Shown one piece after another: positions 20,466 through 23,076 of a DNA stretch of 23,076 nucleotides (its first letter is position 1; every line of letters begins with the position of its first letter). The position numbers were made by a program, and so were the translations under genes. The DNA is taken from positions 1 to 23,076 of the forward strand of contig JASHWB010000028.1 in the NCBI GenBank assembly GCA_030044295.1, in the 5' to 3' direction. This DNA is from Candidatus Acidiferrales bacterium. Lineage in GTDB: Bacteria; Acidobacteriota; Terriglobia; Acidiferrales; UBA7541. The notes under the pieces were generated by a model that did no database searches, was not told the origin of the DNA, and saw only the letters and a program-made list of their open reading frames with translations.

Positions 20466-21818
20466 CTATTCGAGATCTGGGGGAGTGACCTTAGCGATCC
20501 ACGCGTCGTAGTCGCCGGTATAGTCGACGCGCTGCTGCAGCGCGTGAATTCGTGACTCGATATTCGCCACTTGACTCAAAGAGAGCGCCGGCCAACATTC
20601 GGCGCGGTCGATCAGAGCTTCGGCTCTTTCGGTCACGCGCTGCTCGTCCGAGGGGCGCATCGCCGCCGAGCCTTCAGTATCTATGCCGGTTCGTGCATAG
20701 TGATCGAGCAGTTTTTGGGTCACGGCCTGGCTATGAACCAGCGACACGCGGATGTTTCCCTGGCCGGTTACGACGTTGCCGACTCCAAACACGTGGCGAT
20801 GTTCGGTGTGGCGTGGCACCGCTCCTACCGCAAATGCGTAGTATTCACCTCTCATTGAAATACCCGGCAGAACTTCTGGAACGGAGCCGATCGAGCTGAT
20901 TAACAGGGGTGCACGAATGTCCTGCTCGGTGCTGGGAATCGGCTCCGCGCGACGGCCATCGATTCTCGTTTCGGCCACTTTTAGCCCAACGAGCCTCCCG
21001 TTTTCGACGACGAGGCCGGTAGGGAGGCGGCGGTCCTGAAACCGGAAAAGATACTTCTCGCGAGCGAGGCGCAGCATCTTTTGCCTGACTTGTTCCGTCT
21101 TAACGATTTGCTCCGGCGTCGGATCGTCCGGGGGTTGAGCGAGCGGCATGTCCTGTTCGCGGCGACGATAGATCAGGAGACAGCCTTTTACGCCGAGATC
21201 TTCAGGCCGTATGCCGTGCTCCTTGCACACGGCGGGAACGCCTTTTTCAAGCTCCTGAAAACTCGTCTCAATACCGCGCGCACGAAGCGCTCGCTCGTAA
21301 TTTTCGAGCTGAAGCACTTTAACGACGTCGATCGAGGCTAGCCCGCCTCCGACGACTAGCGCTCCGTCCGGCGTCTCATAACGGACGCCCCGGTATGAGC
21401 TTTCGTTTTTGTGGTTGTACCAGTAGATGAACGGATTCTGGTAGACGAGTCCTTTACCAACGTACTGATTCGCTCCCGGAATGCCCAAATCGCGGTCGCG
21501 CCAGGCTCCGTTTGCCAGGATCACCGCCGAAAATCCCCAGTTCCTGGTCAGATCCTCGAAATCGATATCGCGCCCAAGTTTGGTGCAGGGAATGAAGTAA
21601 ACGCCTGGTTTTCGCAGGCGCGCGTCGATGCGCGCGTACTCCTGCTTGCGCTGTTCCACATGCCAGCGCGGTAGGCCGTCCTCTATCTTCCCGTATGGCC
21701 GCGCGTTCTGCTCGAAGACGGCCACGCGAATGCCGTGATCGGCAAAAATTTCGGCGGCAACGGAGCCGGAAATCGCTCCGCCGACTACGGCCACGAAATG
21801 TTCCTGGGGACTCGCCAC
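20466..21818 (-). CDS. FAD/NAD(P)-dependent oxidoreductase (FprA/GltD-like)
   Basis: A 450-aa flavoprotein with the two-nucleotide-domain plan of ferredoxin-NADP reductase FprA, adrenodoxin reductase and the glutamate synthase small subunit. The N-terminal FAD fold reads VAVVGGAISG (residues 9-18); the usual second Gly of GxGxxG is Ala15. The strand LANGA (101-105) and the second fold GGGLASIDVVKVLQLE (157-172) bind FAD and NAD(P); IYRRREQDMP is in the usual place of the NADP-binding Arg pair. VFGVGNVVTGQGN near residue 370 matches the C-terminal FAD motif GDxxxG in position. No iron-sulfur cysteines are seen, so electrons would go to or from a separate partner such as ferredoxin. The start is GTG at 21818 without Shine-Dalgarno support. 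Confidence 0.85.
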   Translation of the reverse strand: MASPQEHFVAVVGGAISGSVAAEIFADHGIRVAVFEQNARPYGKIEDGLPRWHVEQRKQEYARIDARLRKPGVYFIPCTKLGRDIDFEDLTRNWGFSAVILANGAWRDRDLGIPGANQYVGKGLVYQNPFIYWYNHKNESSYRGVRYETPDGALVVGGGLASIDVVKVLQLENYERALRARGIETSFQELEKGVPAVCKEHGIRPEDLGVKGCLLIYRRREQDMPLAQPPDDPTPEQIVKTEQVRQKMLRLAREKYLFRFQDRRLPTGLVVENGRLVGLKVAETRIDGRRAEPIPSTEQDIRAPLLISSIGSVPEVLPGISMRGEYYAFAVGAVPRHTEHRHVFGVGNVVTGQGNIRVSLVHSQAVTQKLLDHYARTGIDTEGSAAMRPSDEQRVTERAEALIDRAECWPALSLSQVANIESRIHALQQRVDYTGDYDAWIAKVTPPDLE

Positions 21819-22040
21819 TTTTGGTTAGTTGTCTCTAAATTCTAGACGCAAGGCATCGGGATTGTACATCGCCGCCGCCCGATTCGCAGGTGGCGCCTTG
21901 CATGAATTTCCAGCGGAATCGAGCGGTTGACTACAGTGGCCGCGTCGAGGTTCAATTTGATATAGTGCGCGATACAGTAAGCCTGTAGCGTGGTTGGTGC
22001 ATTGCCCTGGGGGGGTGGACTCACACAGGAGGTGGGCTTT
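21819..22040. promoter_or_regulatory. Divergent control region of the oxidoreductase and luciferase-like genes
   Basis: It holds a minus-strand TAGAAT (plus-strand 21839-21844), 20 nt before the GTG of the flavoprotein, and on the plus strand TTGACT, an 18-nt spacer and TTCAAT, plus a nearby TATAGT, as candidate promoter parts for the luciferase-like gene. A strong ACAGGAGG precedes the latter. No palindrome of note. Confidence 0.4.
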
Positions 22041-23076
22041 ATGCACGTCGGATACGGAACCGGTTTCCAGCATCTAAGCGATTATCCAGACGATCTCTTT
22101 ATGAAGCACGAAGTCGGCTTGTGCGTCAGGGCCGAAGAATTGGGTTTTGACTCGGTCTGGTCCACCGAACATCACTTCGATAATTATTCCATCAGCCCGG
22201 ACGTGCTCCAGCTCTTGTCGTACATCGCGGGACGCACCAAGCGCGTGAAGCTCGGCTCGATGGTCATCGTGGTGCCCTGGCATGACCCAATGCGGCTCGC
22301 CGAACAGATCGTGCTACTCGATCATTATTCTGGCGGCCGCTACATTTTGGGGGTCGGGCGCGGGCTCGCTCGGCGGGAGTTTGAGGGTCTGCGCATCGAC
22401 CAAAACGAGGCGCGCCGCCGCTTCGACGAACACACGGAACTGATCCTGAATGCACTCGAAACCGGATTCATGGAAGGCGGCGCGACGCTGAATCAGCCAC
22501 GGCGCGAGATTCGCCCCCGACCGTTCAAATCGTTCAAGGGCCGCTCGTTTGCCGCGGCGGCATCGGCGGATTCCGTTCCGGTGGTCGCGCGCCTTGGGCT
22601 CGGCATGCTGGTGATCTTACAGAAGCCGTGGAAGCAAGTGACCGCGGATTTCGCGCTGTATCACCAGAACTGGCAGGAGCATCATCCTGGCACCGAGCCG
22701 CCGAAGCCTTTCTGTTCCGGTTTCTGTTTTGTGGACGAAAGCGCCGACCGAGCCGAAGAGTTGGCACGCACATATCTTTCGGCGAATTACCGAGCGGCGC
22801 TTGACCACTACGAAATCCTCGGCAAACACTTCGAAAGCACGAAGGGCTACGAGCGCTACGCGGATATGAGCAAGCACATGAATCGAATCGGCGCGGACCA
22901 GGCCGTTGAAGATTACATTCAGCTCATGCCGTGGGGAACTCCTCAGCAGGTGCTCGAAAAGTTCGCGGCTATGAAGGATCTGATCGATATGCAGGGTGTG
23001 ATGCCGAATTTCCATTTCGGCGGGATGCCGTACGAAGAGGCCGAGCGCAACGTGAGGTGCTTCGTCAAACATTGCA
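22041..23076 (+). CDS. LLM-class (luciferase-like) flavin-dependent oxidoreductase, partial
   Basis: 345 codons are open from the ATG to the right edge, with the stop outside the window. The N-terminus MHVGYGTGFQHL, the RAEELGFDSVWSTEHHF block (about residues 30-46) and LGSMVIVVPWHDPMRLAEQIVLLDHYSGGRYILGVGRG are characteristic of luciferase-like monooxygenases that use FMN or coenzyme F420. The later LARREFEGL...RRRFDEHTELIL also fits. The C-terminal part includes MPWGTPQQVLEKF, common near the end of such proteins, so only a small piece is missing. A strong ACAGGAGG sits 8 nt before the ATG. The substrate is unknown. It is divergent from the FAD oxidoreductase, which could hint at a shared redox pathway, but that is inference. 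Confidence 0.9.
   Translation, partial: MHVGYGTGFQHLSDYPDDLFMKHEVGLCVRAEELGFDSVWSTEHHFDNYSISPDVLQLLSYIAGRTKRVKLGSMVIVVPWHDPMRLAEQIVLLDHYSGGRYILGVGRGLARREFEGLRIDQNEARRRFDEHTELILNALETGFMEGGATLNQPRREIRPRPFKSFKGRSFAAAASADSVPVVARLGLGMLVILQKPWKQVTADFALYHQNWQEHHPGTEPPKPFCSGFCFVDESADRAEELARTYLSANYRAALDHYEILGKHFESTKGYERYADMSKHMNRIGADQAVEDYIQLMPWGTPQQVLEKFAAMKDLIDMQGVMPNFHFGGMPYEEAERNVRCFVKHC

Noticed and set aside
1..23076. Mobile elements, CRISPR arrays, toxin-antitoxin or defence genes
   Set aside because: No transposase, integrase, repeat-spacer pattern or recognisable defence domain on either strand; gene content looks like ordinary chromosome.

Overview
The window is about 23 kb of GC-rich bacterial chromosome carrying mostly housekeeping and conserved genes on both strands. 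I see no insertion sequence, phage gene, CRISPR array, tRNA or rRNA. The gene mix suggests an Acidobacteriota-like soil bacterium: type I and type II glutamine synthetases side by side, BshB1, a PilZ protein with an acidobacterial-looking core, carboxypeptidase-regulatory-like and other small secreted proteins, and an HpnK/YdjC-family protein. That placement is an inference from protein character and was not tested against a database.

Region by region. 1-2.0 kb (minus strand): a membrane protein cut by the left edge, an unrecognised 224-aa protein and a single-domain STAS regulator. 2.0-4.9 kb: two divergent glutamine synthetase genes, GSI (minus) and GSII (plus), share a 370-bp control region. 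That region carries two copies of one motif in opposite orientation, each about 100-115 nt from its own start codon. 4.9-7.6 kb: a perfect 12-bp hairpin and a probable bidirectional terminator, then bshB1 (minus), an orphan terminator-like hairpin, a PilZ gene (plus) and a radical-SAM/SPASM-like gene (minus). 7.9-11.3 kb (plus): acyl-CoA synthetase, DinB-family protein, thiG, and a small membrane protein whose start overlaps the thiG stop.

11.4-15.6 kb: CPBP protease (minus) and an HGSNAT/DUF1624-type membrane acyltransferase (plus) diverge; then a phosphohexomutase and an FtsB/DivIC-like protein form a translationally coupled minus-strand pair. 15.6-18.2 kb: cutA, a cystathionine gamma-synthase/lyase with two tandem palindromes in its leader, a small secreted protein, and a 412-bp non-coding stretch with three DnaA-box-like 9-mers. 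18.2-23.1 kb: an unrecognised protein, a YdjC/HpnK-like deacetylase, a secreted protein, an FAD/NAD(P) oxidoreductase (minus) and a luciferase-like flavin oxidoreductase cut by the right edge.

The most coherent functional unit is the glutamine synthetase pair. The GSI protein has Phe at position 397, exactly where E. coli GlnA carries its adenylylated Tyr397, so regulation may depend more on transcription through the shared motif. Several genes (acyl-CoA synthetase, CPBP protease, phosphohexomutase, YdjC-like) have a -10 hexamer only 8-11 nt before the start codon and no Shine-Dalgarno sequence, which suggests leaderless or very short-leader mRNAs. I found no convincing new multi-gene system; the interest lies in these regulatory features.
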